The notes under the pieces were generated by a model, which saw only the letters and a list, made by a program, of their open reading frames with translations, ran no database searches and was not told the origin of the DNA. A DNA stretch of 15,747 nt from an uncultured Pirellulaceae bacterium (GTDB lineage Bacteria; Planctomycetota; Planctomycetia; Pirellulales; Pirellulaceae), in the NCBI GenBank assembly GCA_934255105.1, contig CAKQNH010000027.1, positions 1-15,747 on the forward strand. Direction: 5' to 3'. Made by a program: the position numbers and the translations under genes. Of this stretch, positions 4,581-11,725 are shown piece by piece; within the stretch, counting starts at the first letter, position 1; each line of letters begins with the position of its first letter.

Positions 4581-7139
4581 TTGGCACGGCCGAAAAAAAC
4601 AGACGAAGAGAAAGAGGCTACCCGTGTAGCTGCGGTGGCGCGCAAGCGTGAGAGTCGGCGAGCTGCCAGAGCAGCGGCTGCCGAAGGCAAGCCCAGGCCC
4701 AAGCCGAAAGCGAAGGCGAAGTCCAAGACGGCCAAGCCTGTCGCTGTGGTCGCAGCCCCCAAGCCTGTCGCACCTGTCGCGGCACCTGTCGCAGTTGTCG
4801 CAGCACCCGAGCCGCCCAAGTCGTTATGGGATTCGATGGGGCCGCGCGAGCGACGGGATTATCTCAGGGCCGCGATCGACGATGCAGGCCGCAGCCCGAT
4901 CGACGTTGCTGACGAGCTGGACGTATCGGTATCTGTAGTTGCACGGTGGTATCGCGATGCGACGGGTCGACCAGTACCGCAGCCAGAGGTAGAGGCACGG
5001 CGGGACGAGGCCGCTATTCGCGAGCTTGAGCAACGCAAGCTTGCCGAGCTTGAGCGCCAGCGTAAGATCCGGCAGTTGTCGACATCGATCGGCGAGCTAC
5101 CCCCGGTAAAAAATCCAGGGATCAAGGCAATCTGCCGGTATGACCTCCACACGTTTCTGCAGTGGTACTTCCCAGCGAGCACGGGGCTAGGGCCGTTCGG
5201 TGGCCCGCAGATGGAGTTGATCGATCGGTTCGCACTGGCCTGTCAGTACCCATCGCGGTTCCTGTCGATCTTGTCACGCGGCTTTGTCAAGACGACCATC
5301 AGTGTCCACGCGCTGCTGTGGGCCGCACTCTATGGCCACTCGCTCAATGGCGTTTTCTTGGCAGCCAATGACGATCTGGCGAGTGAATCGGTCAGTTCGA
5401 TCAAGCGCGAGCTGCTGTTCAACCAGCGACTAGCGGATGACTTCCCCGAGGTGTGCCATCCGATCCGCGCGCTGGACAATAAGCCCCAGCGTTGCATGTC
5501 GCAGAGCTACCACGGACACTTGACCATGCCGGAATGGACTGGTGATACCATCGTGCTGCCGACGATCCCAGGTTCAGCAGCTTCAGGTGCGATCATCCAG
5601 AGCAAAGGGCTTGAGGCCGCATCGCGGGGATTGAGCTACAAGCGGATCGATGGGCATAACGTACGCCCGACGTTGGTTGTCATCGACGATGCCCAAACGG
5701 ACAAATCGGCCAAGTCGATTCCCGAAATTCGGAAACGCAGCGACATCATCCGCAAGGGTGTCAGCAGGTTGGGAGGCCACGGCGCGCGGTGCAGCATTGT
5801 GCTCAACGGTACGCCGCTTCAACCGAACGACCTTATTGAGCAGCTCAGCGACCGCACCAAGCATCCCGGCTGGAGCAAGATTCGCTGCCCGATGTTTCCG
5901 CAGATGCCCACCGAGGACCAGTTGCGGGAGCATTGGCTAGGGCCATACGCCGCGATCCTTACGGGGTTCAGTGATGATGACATCGATAGTCAGGTGCGAG
6001 CCGAGCGCGAGGCGACTGAATACTACATCGAGCATCGGGCGGCGATGGACGCGGGCTTTGAGGTCGCATGGCCATCGATCCCGCTTGAACCCAATGAGAT
6101 CAGCGCCATTCAGCATGGAATGAACATTGCCATCCTTGAGGGTTGGGACGTGTTCATGGCGGAGTGCCAGCTTTCGCCACTGAAACCGATAGCATCGGCG
6201 GCATTGCAGATTACCGAGGATGTGGCTTATCGCACCTCCGGCTATTCTCGCTACGTTGTGCCACTCGATGCGCCGCACCTTGTCTTCGGGGTCGATGTCC
6301 ATGATGAGATCCTGTACTACACCGTGGCCGCTGTAGCGGGCGATTTCTCTGGCTACGTTGTCGACTACGGCACATGGCCCGAGCAGGGCACGTCATTCTT
6401 TACGCACGCGACGGTTCGACGCACACTTGCGGATATGTACCCAGATGAGACGCCAGAGCGAGCCATCGAGCTGGGCGTGGAGGATCTAGTCCACCGCTTG
6501 CTAGGCAGCCGCTGGTCAAACCCGAACGGTGATGCAGTAGATATCACCGGCGGTTGCGTCGACGTCGGCTATCGACCCACCGAGGTCGCAAATGCTCTAC
6601 GGCGACTACTACCAGCATCGCAGGTTATCTCGATGTCACGCGGGATCGGAATTGGCCCGACGCGCAAGCCGATGACCGATTACGACGTCTCGCCCAGCAA
6701 AGTGTTTCGCGCCGGCCCCGACAAGAAGATGCCCCGTTGGATCCAGCCGGTTAGCGGACGCGACGGCCTATTGCTGCGCACCGACTTCGACGCAAACCAC
6801 TGGAAGGACATCACGGCCGCACGATTCGTACAGTCGAGCATCCAGGCACGGTGGCAGCTCTTTGGCGGCGACGGCGACAATCACGCGATGATGGCTGCGC
6901 ACTTGTCGTGCGAGGCACCTACGCTGGTGACGGTTGCTGGTCGCAGCGTGAATATGTGGGACTACGCCGAGTCGAGTCGGGATAACCACTACTGGGATAC
7001 GACGGTTATGTGCGTGTTAGCGGCGTCCATCAGTGGTGCGACGTTACCCGGCCAAGTGACACGCACCCCCAAGCAACGATATTCAGCCGCTGAGCGACAG
7101 CGGCAAAACCGAGAACGACGACTAGGAGCGACCGGATGA
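4581..7139 (+). CDS. phage terminase large subunit with N-terminal extension
   Basis: 852 residues. Packages phage DNA at the portal: N-terminal ATPase and C-terminal nuclease. The core shows a Walker A-like SRGFVKTT (232-239), a Walker B-like TLVVIDDAQ (364-372), and LNGTPLQP (408-415) resembling the coupling motif. The nuclease part has FGVDVHDE (569-576), GGCVDVGYRPTEV (657-669) and a late RDNHYWDTTVM (800-810), giving candidate metal-binding acids Asp571, Asp661 and Asp806; the end resembles GpA-type terminases. Before the core come a Lys/Ala/Pro/Val-rich segment (about 14-80) and a helix-turn-helix-like stretch (about 92-125, IDVADELDVSVSVVARWYRD). Start TTG 4581 gives the common N-terminus MARPKK but has only a weak ribosome binding site. 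It overlaps the next gene by ATGA. Confidence 0.85.
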   Translation: MARPKKTDEEKEATRVAAVARKRESRRAARAAAAEGKPRPKPKAKAKSKTAKPVAVVAAPKPVAPVAAPVAVVAAPEPPKSLWDSMGPRERRDYLRAAIDDAGRSPIDVADELDVSVSVVARWYRDATGRPVPQPEVEARRDEAAIRELEQRKLAELERQRKIRQLSTSIGELPPVKNPGIKAICRYDLHTFLQWYFPASTGLGPFGGPQMELIDRFALACQYPSRFLSILSRGFVKTTISVHALLWAALYGHSLNGVFLAANDDLASESVSSIKRELLFNQRLADDFPEVCHPIRALDNKPQRCMSQSYHGHLTMPEWTGDTIVLPTIPGSAASGAIIQSKGLEAASRGLSYKRIDGHNVRPTLVVIDDAQTDKSAKSIPEIRKRSDIIRKGVSRLGGHGARCSIVLNGTPLQPNDLIEQLSDRTKHPGWSKIRCPMFPQMPTEDQLREHWLGPYAAILTGFSDDDIDSQVRAEREATEYYIEHRAAMDAGFEVAWPSIPLEPNEISAIQHGMNIAILEGWDVFMAECQLSPLKPIASAALQITEDVAYRTSGYSRYVVPLDAPHLVFGVDVHDEILYYTVAAVAGDFSGYVVDYGTWPEQGTSFFTHATVRRTLADMYPDETPERAIELGVEDLVHRLLGSRWSNPNGDAVDITGGCVDVGYRPTEVANALRRLLPASQVISMSRGIGIGPTRKPMTDYDVSPSKVFRAGPDKKMPRWIQPVSGRDGLLLRTDFDANHWKDITAARFVQSSIQARWQLFGGDGDNHAMMAAHLSCEAPTLVTVAGRSVNMWDYAESSRDNHYWDTTVMCVLAASISGATLPGQVTRTPKQRYSAAERQRQNRERRLGATG
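4737..4792 (+). repeat. CCTGTCGC short repeats in the terminase N-terminus
   Basis: Four copies of CCTGTCGC at 4737-4744, 4764-4771, 4773-4780 and 4785-4792. They encode Pro-Val-Ala units, and PVAVVAAP appears twice (residues 53-60 and 69-76). The segment is probably a flexible linker that grew by slippage. Confidence 0.6.
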
Positions 7140-7357
7140 TCTGCCCAGATTGTGGTGTCCAATTGATTGTTTACAGGACCGTCACCGAACCAACGGCGGT
7201 GACTCGCACTCGGCATTGTCCAGTATGCCGTCGACGATTCTTGACCCGCGAGACTGTTGCGCGTCTGATCAGCGATTGCTCGCCCAACGTCAAACGCATG
7301 GCGCGCGAGCTGGCAGTGATCGATAGCGCCATATCTAGCACGCGACCAGTGCGTTAG
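7136..7357 (+). CDS. small zinc-ribbon protein
   Basis: 73 residues. Two Cys pairs, CPDC (3-6) and CPVC (28-31), flanked by basic residues (RTRH and RRRFLTRETV), form a zinc-ribbon pattern close to the N-terminal finger of NrdR and comparable to Ogr/Delta-type phage activators. The C-terminal half is helical and basic. ATG 7136 overlaps the terminase stop by ATGA and has AGGAG at 7124-7128. It could bind DNA as a regulator or assist packaging; neither is shown. It lacks the ATP-cone of NrdR, so it is not NrdR itself. Confidence 0.65.
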   Translation: MICPDCGVQLIVYRTVTEPTAVTRTRHCPVCRRRFLTRETVARLISDCSPNVKRMARELAVIDSAISSTRPVR

Positions 7358-7405
7358 TGGCTGTCGCTATTTCTTTTCAGTTCCGCGCCCGCCAAACTGA
7401 ATTAC

Positions 7406-7849
7406 ATGGCAACCAAAGTCAAATACAAATCGAACCATGCCGTTGTGATCCGCAAGGGTCAGGACGCTGCCGAGGCAGTTCTGAAGCGTTTCGGTTCTTA
7501 CGTCATGACGACGGCTAGGCGCTCACTTGGCAAGCCGCGCAAAGATGGCAAACCATCCGAGCCGGGGAAGCCACCACGCGCGACAAAGGTTTTTAAGTCG
7601 TCGATCCTGTTCGCCTACGATCCGCAGTTGCGCTCCCTTGTCGTTGGCCCGCGCATCCTACCCGGCCGCGTTGGCAAAGATGCGCCAGAGGCGCTGGAAA
7701 AGGGCGGTTCATCGACAGCAGTAGGTATGGTTGGCGGGCGGCGTGTTCGACGGCGACAGCGTGTTGCTGCTCGGCCAACGATGGTTCCCGCACTTGAGGC
7801 TAGAGTTTCCGAGCTACCGTTGCTCTGGAAAAACGCAATCCGCAATTAG
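7406..7849 (+). CDS. gp10-like head-tail joining / virion morphogenesis protein
   Basis: 147 residues, very basic. The pattern FGSYVMTTARRSLGKP (29-44), then SEPGKPPRAT (51-60), then KSSILFAYDPQLRSLVVGP (64-82), then LEKGG (97-101), is that of HK97 gp10-like and virion morphogenesis proteins: an N-terminal helix, a Pro-rich loop, and strands ending in VVGP. These act at the head-tail or tail-completion interface. The ATG at 7406 has no visible Shine-Dalgarno sequence, unlike most neighbours; 48 bases separate it from the previous stop. Placed directly before the tail tube gene, as in many siphovirus clusters. Confidence 0.7.
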   Translation: MATKVKYKSNHAVVIRKGQDAAEAVLKRFGSYVMTTARRSLGKPRKDGKPSEPGKPPRATKVFKSSILFAYDPQLRSLVVGPRILPGRVGKDAPEALEKGGSSTAVGMVGGRRVRRRQRVAARPTMVPALEARVSELPLLWKNAIRN

Positions 7850-7860
7850 GAGTTTTTAGT

Positions 7861-8325
7861 ATGGCGAGTTCTATCCGTGGCCTTGAATCTGTGGTGTTTC
7901 TAAACACCGGATCCTATGATGCACCGACCTGGGTTGAGTGGACGGCAGTCATCGATGCTTCACTTTCCATGGACTTCGGCGAAGTCGATGTCACGACACG
8001 AGGAAGCGGCGGAGTTAAGGTGAGCACGCCGACATTGACTTCGATTGAGGTCAGCGGCAGCGCCTTGAAAGACAAGGATGATGCGACCCAGGTGGCGATG
8101 GAGCTGGCCGCACAAGGCAAAACCGCAGTCGAGGTTCTTGTTCTCGACGGCCCACGTTTGTCTTCGGACAGCGATGGCTGGCGTATGTCGGCAATCTTCT
8201 CGAAGTGGGAAGAGCAGCAGCCGCTTGAGGGCCGCACCGAAATTTCTTGGACGCTTATCCCAACTCGTTCGGCGCATAAGCCCGTTGCCGTTAGTGGGCC
8301 TCAGGCCAGCACAGGTGACACCTAG
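7861..8325 (+). CDS. major tail (tail tube) protein
   Basis: 154 residues. The sequence reads as a tail tube fold: strand-rich with WVEWTAVIDASLSMDFGEVD (24-43, a strand pair), a VTTRGSGG loop (44-51), then LTSIEVSGSAL (58-68), a helix (DDATQVAMELAAQ), EVLVLDGP, and WRMSAIFSKWEEQQPLEGRTEISWTLIPT (107-135). The Ala/Gly/Ser-rich C-terminus is short. Tail tube proteins polymerise around the tape measure. AGGAG at 7848-7852 overlaps the stop of the preceding gene, so the two are coupled. Position between the joining protein and the tail chaperones supports the call. No sheath gene is present beside it, which fits a non-contractile tail. Confidence 0.7.
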   Translation: MASSIRGLESVVFLNTGSYDAPTWVEWTAVIDASLSMDFGEVDVTTRGSGGVKVSTPTLTSIEVSGSALKDKDDATQVAMELAAQGKTAVEVLVLDGPRLSSDSDGWRMSAIFSKWEEQQPLEGRTEISWTLIPTRSAHKPVAVSGPQASTGDT

Positions 8326-8334
8326 GATTTGGCT

Positions 8335-8394
8335 GTAGGCCAGACTTTCTGGCTTACGCATCGACAACACCCTTTGCAGTAGGTTCTCACTGCA
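8335..8394 (+). other. two intergenic hairpins before the cement gene
   Basis: GTAGGCCAG (8335-8343)/CTGGCTTAC (8349-8357) is a 9-bp stem with one wobble and a 5-base loop. TGCAGT (8375-8380)/ACTGCA (8389-8394) is a perfect 6-bp stem. No T-run follows either, so they may affect mRNA stability or partial termination between the tail tube and cement genes. Confidence 0.4.
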
Positions 8395-8424
8395 CCATTC
8401 ATTTCCAAAAAGGTTAAACCAAAC

Positions 8425-8772
8425 ATGAGCGAAACTACATTCCATAGCGCAGGCGATCTGATCGATTACACGCCCGGCAGTGCAGCGGCAGCCGGTGCCA
8501 TTGTCTTCACTGGGTTGATTTGCGGCCAAGTCGTTGCCGACCTGGAAGCCAACCAAAAGGGCGCACTCCGCATCGAGGGCGTGATTAGCGTCCCCAAGGC
8601 GTCTGGCACCGTGTTTGCCGGTGGCTCCCTGGTCCATTGGAATTCCACCACCAAGCTAGCAGTTGCTTCCGCAGCTAACGGCATCATGGGCCGCGCAGTT
8701 GGCGGCGGTGCTGACGGCCAGACGTTCGTGCTTGTTCGTCTGAATTCGGCTACCACCGTAGTCCCTGCCTAG
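8425..8772 (+). CDS. DUF2190 family capsid cement (decoration) protein
   Basis: 115 residues, close to the family's usual length of about 110. The order of motifs fits DUF2190: DLIDYTPGSAAAAGAIVFTGLICGQVVADL (strand, SAG turn, strand), then NQKGALRIEGVISVPKASG (44-62), AGGSLVHWNSTTK (66-78), IMGRAVGGGADGQTFVLVRLN (87-107). Related proteins are small beta proteins that sit on the capsid surface, like lambda gpD. ATG 8425 has AAAAAGG at 8407-8413. It is odd to find it inside the tail genes, between tail tube and tail chaperone; cement genes usually sit with protease and capsid genes. It has its own 99-base leader with hairpins, which may allow the high expression a capsid protein needs. Confidence 0.8.
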   Translation: MSETTFHSAGDLIDYTPGSAAAAGAIVFTGLICGQVVADLEANQKGALRIEGVISVPKASGTVFAGGSLVHWNSTTKLAVASAANGIMGRAVGGGADGQTFVLVRLNSATTVVPA

Positions 8773-8794
8773 TCTTTTCGGGATCGTATGTCCG

Positions 8795-8813
8795 ACGCGC
8801 TGCGAGAGCGCGT
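8795..8813 (+). other. 7-bp hairpin between cement and chaperone genes
   Basis: ACGCGCT (8795-8801)/AGCGCGT (8807-8813) with a 5-base loop, 22 bases after the cement stop. The sequence downstream is pyrimidine-rich (8814-8850) but has no clean T-run. It may be a weak terminator or an mRNA 3' stabiliser that lowers expression of the downstream chaperone. Confidence 0.4.
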
Positions 8814-8867
8814 AATCTGTCGCGTCATTTCCTTTCGTTCGCGTTTGATTTCTGGGACTTCGAGAGC

Positions 8868-9287
8868 ATGCGTTTTACTGATAGCACCGGGCGAGAATGG
8901 ACGATGCGAGTTGACTGGGGCGCGATCCGCCGTAGTCGCGAGGCAGGCGTTGACCTGTCGATGATCGAAGAGATGCTAGGCGACTTCTACCGTGGCAGCG
9001 ATCGGTTGATTACCGCGCTATGGGCGGTGCTGAGTCCCACGGCCAAATCAGAAGGGATCGACAAGGACACGTTTGAGTCATCCGTGAGCGGGGAAGCGAT
9101 CGCGGCTGCACGCGATGCGTTGATTGAGTCGGTGGCCGCTTTTTTCCCGAGCGACCGCCGGGCGATGATCACGGTCGCAAACAGCGAGGTAGCTCACCAG
9201 ATAGCAACGCTACTGAAGAGCCTTCCGCAAGCATCGCCCAGCGAATCGACCAGTGCGTCTACCGAGCAGCCGGAGAATGCGGCGTAG
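8868..9287 (+). CDS. tail assembly chaperone, first frame (gpG-like)
   Basis: 139 residues. Shares the layout of siphovirus gpG-like chaperones and of proteins I know from planctomycete phages: FTDSTGREWTMRVDWGAIRRSREAGVDL (3-30), a helical middle (DRLITALWAVL), the stretch FESSVSGEAIAAARDALIESVAAFFPSDRRAMI (about 69-101), and a Ser/Ala/Glu-rich tail. It precedes the tape measure gene, as expected. A Phe-Phe pair (92-93) is encoded by the slippery T TTT TTC at 9140-9146, so part of the ribosomes should shift to the -1 frame and continue in the gpT-like segment at 9146-9523. ATG 8868 has only a weak GAGAG upstream. Chaperones of this kind coat the tape measure during tail assembly and are not in the finished virion. 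Confidence 0.65.
   Translation: MRFTDSTGREWTMRVDWGAIRRSREAGVDLSMIEEMLGDFYRGSDRLITALWAVLSPTAKSEGIDKDTFESSVSGEAIAAARDALIESVAAFFPSDRRAMITVANSEVAHQIATLLKSLPQASPSESTSASTEQPENAA
9140..9178 (+). promoter_or_regulatory. programmed -1 ribosomal frameshift site
   Basis: Slippery heptamer T TTT TTC (9140-9146) lies in the correct phase: codons TTT and TTC preceded by the last T of GCT. Four bases later, GCGACCG (9151-9157) pairs perfectly with CGGTCGC (9172-9178), a 7-bp stem with a 14-base loop, which could stimulate the shift. The -1 frame has a stop at 9125-9127, just before the heptamer, and is then open to 9523. Frameshifted gpG/gpGT pairs are standard in siphoviruses. The fused product would be 218 residues. 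Confidence 0.65.
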
Positions 9288-9523
9288 ATCCTGAGCGTTT
9301 TACGTTGAGGGAACTGGTTTGGATGCGCGAAGGGCGCAGCCGAGCCGATTGGGACGTAGCTTCGATGCTAATTGCCAATATGCGGCTAGTGGCCGGGAGC
9401 AAAAAAGAAGACTCGCGGACCTATCATCCGTTCTACGCAGCGCAGATTAAGCAAGCGCAGCGAAAAACGTACAAGACGCTCGTTCGCCAGCAAGTTAAGC
9501 GGCAAGCGGAGCGCGGATCCTGA
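9146..9523 (+). CDS. tail assembly chaperone, -1 frame extension (gpT-like)
   Basis: 125 residues read in the -1 frame after the slip at 9140-9146, giving a 218-residue gpGT fusion (93 + 125). The first part, up to about 9255, is low-complexity. Then comes VYRAAGECGVDPERFTLRELVWM (9260-9328), followed by EGRSRADWDVASMLIANM and a basic end (KQAQRKTYKTLVRQQVKRQAE). The pattern GVDPxxFTLRELxxM..RxxxDW is what I expect of the T domain of tail chaperones. It begins upstream of any start codon with a ribosome binding site, and recognisable sequence lies before TTG 9305, so translation by frameshift is more likely than independent initiation. An independently started 72-residue product from TTG 9305 is the alternative. 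Confidence 0.6.
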   Translation, partial: PERPPGDDHGRKQRGSSPDSNATEEPSASIAQRIDQCVYRAAGECGVDPERFTLRELVWMREGRSRADWDVASMLIANMRLVAGSKKEDSRTYHPFYAAQIKQAQRKTYKTLVRQQVKRQAERGS

Positions 9524-9559
9524 CGACGTACCAATCTCACGAGCGGGGAAGATAAACCG

Positions 9560-11725
9560 ATGGCCGGTAGAGCAGGAGCAATTCAGGCAGGACGCGCGTT
9601 TGTCGAGATATTCGCTGACACCACAAAGCTGGCGTCAGGTTTACGATCTATCGACGCGAAGATACAGAAGATCGGCGGTACGATCAGCGGCGTGGGTGGC
9701 CAGCTCGCCGGGATGGGGACAGCGGTAGCCGGAGGCGTGGCGGCTGCTATCGGTACGATCGGGACTGTGTTCGCTGGCTTCGACGGCAAAATGGCCGAAG
9801 TGGCGGCGGTCAGTGGCACGACTGGAGCCGCTCTAGAGTCGCTGCGAGACAAGGCAAAGGAGCTGGGAGCGCAGACCAAATTCTCCGCCACCGAAGCAGC
9901 CGATGCCATGAAGTTCTTGGGCATGGCCGGGATGAACGACAAGCAGATTCTTGCGGCCATTGGTCCGGTTCTTAATACAGCCGCTGCGGGCATGATGGAT
10001 CTAGCCAGGGCATCCGATATCGTCAGCGATGCGACTACGGCGTTCGGGCTGAATGCTGAGGATACGGGGCGAGTGGCGGACGTGATGGCAAAGACGGCCA
10101 CCAGCAGCAACACGTCGATCGAGCAGATGGGGCAGGCGTTCGTTTACGCTGCCGCGCAGGGTAAGGCTGCTGGCCAGTCGATTGAGGATGTGTCGGCAGC
10201 GCTGGGGATTCTAGGCAACAGCGGATTGAAAGCATCGATTGCAGGTAGCGGCGTACAAGGGATGCTCAAGAGGATGATTCAGCCGAAGACAGCCAGGGCG
10301 TTTGCTGAGCTAGGGATTCAGGTGGCGGACGCCGGGGGAAAAATGAAGCCTCTGACGGTCATCGTCGATGAGCTGCGCACGGCTACCGAGGGAATGACGC
10401 AGGTTGAGCGATTGACTGCTTTCGAGAAGATGTTCGGACTGCACGCCAAGACGGCGGTGATCCTGACGGACAACGCCGACGCTCTACGTAAGATGACTGG
10501 CGACTTGTACGACTCGAATGGCGCGGCTCAAAAGATGGCAGACATCATGAGCGGGTCGCTCATGGGTTCGTGGCTTTCGTTTCGATCATCTATTGAGGGT
10601 GTGACGCTTTCGCTGGGCGAGGCGTTATCAGGGCCGATGAATGCGTTTCTGGGTGCTGCTACGGGAATGGCTCGAAGCATCGCGGCAATCCTCAAGGAGA
10701 ACAAGGGGCTTGTGACTGGCATCGGTGCTGCCGTTATGGTCATGGGCGGGCTAGGGGCTGCCGTGGCTGTGGTCGGCGGCGGGCTCATGTTCTTAGGAGC
10801 AGCGGTCAGTTTGATCGGTACGGCTGTTGGAGCGCTTGCGACTGTGGTGAGTGCTGTTGCAACGCCGTTTGCGGCAGTGGGTGCCATCGGCGTGGCCGCG
10901 TTTGCAGCGATCGCGGCGGGTATCGGTGTCGTGCTCTACAACAGCGGCCTGCTGAGTCCAGCGATTAAATTTATTGGCGATGCGTTCGGCAGGTTGTGGG
11001 CGATAACGTCCGCGACGTTCGGCGGAATCCTCAATGCGCTCAAGGGCGGACAATGGGGCAAAGCTGCCGAGATCGGCTGGGCGGGCGTCAAACTCGCGGC
11101 CCTGAAGGGTGCTCAGTTCGTGCTGTTAGGGATCCAGGGACTCTGGAACAACGCGGGCAAGATCACTTGGCAGTTCTTCACTGGGCTACTCAAAACGCTG
11201 TGGAGCACGTTTACTGCGATCCCCAAGCTATTGTGGTCGGCGCTGAAGGGTGGCTCGTCGTTCACGCAGATTCTGACTGAAGCGCTGGGGGGAGCGTTGA
11301 CCGGCAATCTGGATCTGGCGAGCAAGCTGCAGCCGTCGATTGACAAAGCCAAAGCGGATTTGATCCGACTGAATAACTCGGTAGCACCGCGTCCGCAGGC
11401 TCAACAAATGCGTGGCCAGCAACAGGTTATGCAGCAACGCATGCAGCAGGGCGCGATGCCTCAGAACATGCGCGGCCCGCAACAGGCAATGCCCGGCATG
11501 CAACGTATGCAGCCAAACATGGTTCCACCACAGGTGGCTCAGCAATTCCGTGGAACTGTGCCCCATGCAGTCGCGCAGGCTGCACCGGCGATGGGCGGAC
11601 AGGGTGGACCACCAAGAGGCATGACGTCTAATGTGGCTCCAGGGCAAGAGCTTGCACAGCTAGTCAACATCGCGATGAAGCAGCTACAGACGCTGGTCAA
11701 AATCTACGAAGAAGGCGGGATGTAA
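9560..11725 (+). CDS. tail tape measure protein
   Basis: 721 residues. Sets tail length and helps DNA entry. The TP901-type tape measure core spans about 80-315: EVAAVSGTTGAALESLRDKAKELG (80-103), FSATEAADAMKFLGMAGM (108-125), ASDIVSDATTAFGL (151-164), ADVMAKTATSSNTSIEQMG (173-191), then KASIAGSGVQGMLKRMI (224-240) and FEKMFGLHAKTAV (288-300). A long hydrophobic Gly/Ala/Val region (about 384-460) holds probable membrane segments. The C-terminus (about 610-660) is rich in Gln and Met with a 20-residue tandem repeat. By the usual 0.15 nm per residue rule the tail would be roughly 100 nm. ATG 9560 has GGGGAA at 9545-9550. It follows the chaperones, and its stop overlaps the next start (TAATG). 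Confidence 0.9.
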   Translation: MAGRAGAIQAGRAFVEIFADTTKLASGLRSIDAKIQKIGGTISGVGGQLAGMGTAVAGGVAAAIGTIGTVFAGFDGKMAEVAAVSGTTGAALESLRDKAKELGAQTKFSATEAADAMKFLGMAGMNDKQILAAIGPVLNTAAAGMMDLARASDIVSDATTAFGLNAEDTGRVADVMAKTATSSNTSIEQMGQAFVYAAAQGKAAGQSIEDVSAALGILGNSGLKASIAGSGVQGMLKRMIQPKTARAFAELGIQVADAGGKMKPLTVIVDELRTATEGMTQVERLTAFEKMFGLHAKTAVILTDNADALRKMTGDLYDSNGAAQKMADIMSGSLMGSWLSFRSSIEGVTLSLGEALSGPMNAFLGAATGMARSIAAILKENKGLVTGIGAAVMVMGGLGAAVAVVGGGLMFLGAAVSLIGTAVGALATVVSAVATPFAAVGAIGVAAFAAIAAGIGVVLYNSGLLSPAIKFIGDAFGRLWAITSATFGGILNALKGGQWGKAAEIGWAGVKLAALKGAQFVLLGIQGLWNNAGKITWQFFTGLLKTLWSTFTAIPKLLWSALKGGSSFTQILTEALGGALTGNLDLASKLQPSIDKAKADLIRLNNSVAPRPQAQQMRGQQQVMQQRMQQGAMPQNMRGPQQAMPGMQRMQPNMVPPQVAQQFRGTVPHAVAQAAPAMGGQGGPPRGMTSNVAPGQELAQLVNIAMKQLQTLVKIYEEGGM
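11408..11527 (+). repeat. 60-bp imperfect tandem repeat in the tape measure gene
   Basis: Two copies with a 60-bp period, beginning with ATGCGTGGCC (11408) and ATGCGCGGCC (11468). They encode 20-residue units starting MRGQQQVM and MRGPQQAM, both rich in Gln and Met. This is a likely disordered segment that can change tail length in steps of 20 residues. Confidence 0.6.

Noticed and set aside
7136..7357. NrdR transcriptional repressor
   Set aside because: Only the zinc ribbon resembles NrdR; the ATP-cone domain is absent and the protein is half the length.
7960..8637. Open frame of 225 codons on the minus strand
   Set aside because: It spans the tail tube and cement genes in antisense, has no domain, and both sense genes are better supported.
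8788..8964. Possible 58-codon small gene before the chaperone
   Set aside because: It includes the hairpin at 8795-8813 and overlaps the chaperone by about 97 bases with no recognisable sequence.
9583..10113. Open frame of 176 codons on the minus strand
   Set aside because: Antisense to the well-supported tape measure core; Ala/Ser/Pro-rich translation typical of a shadow frame.
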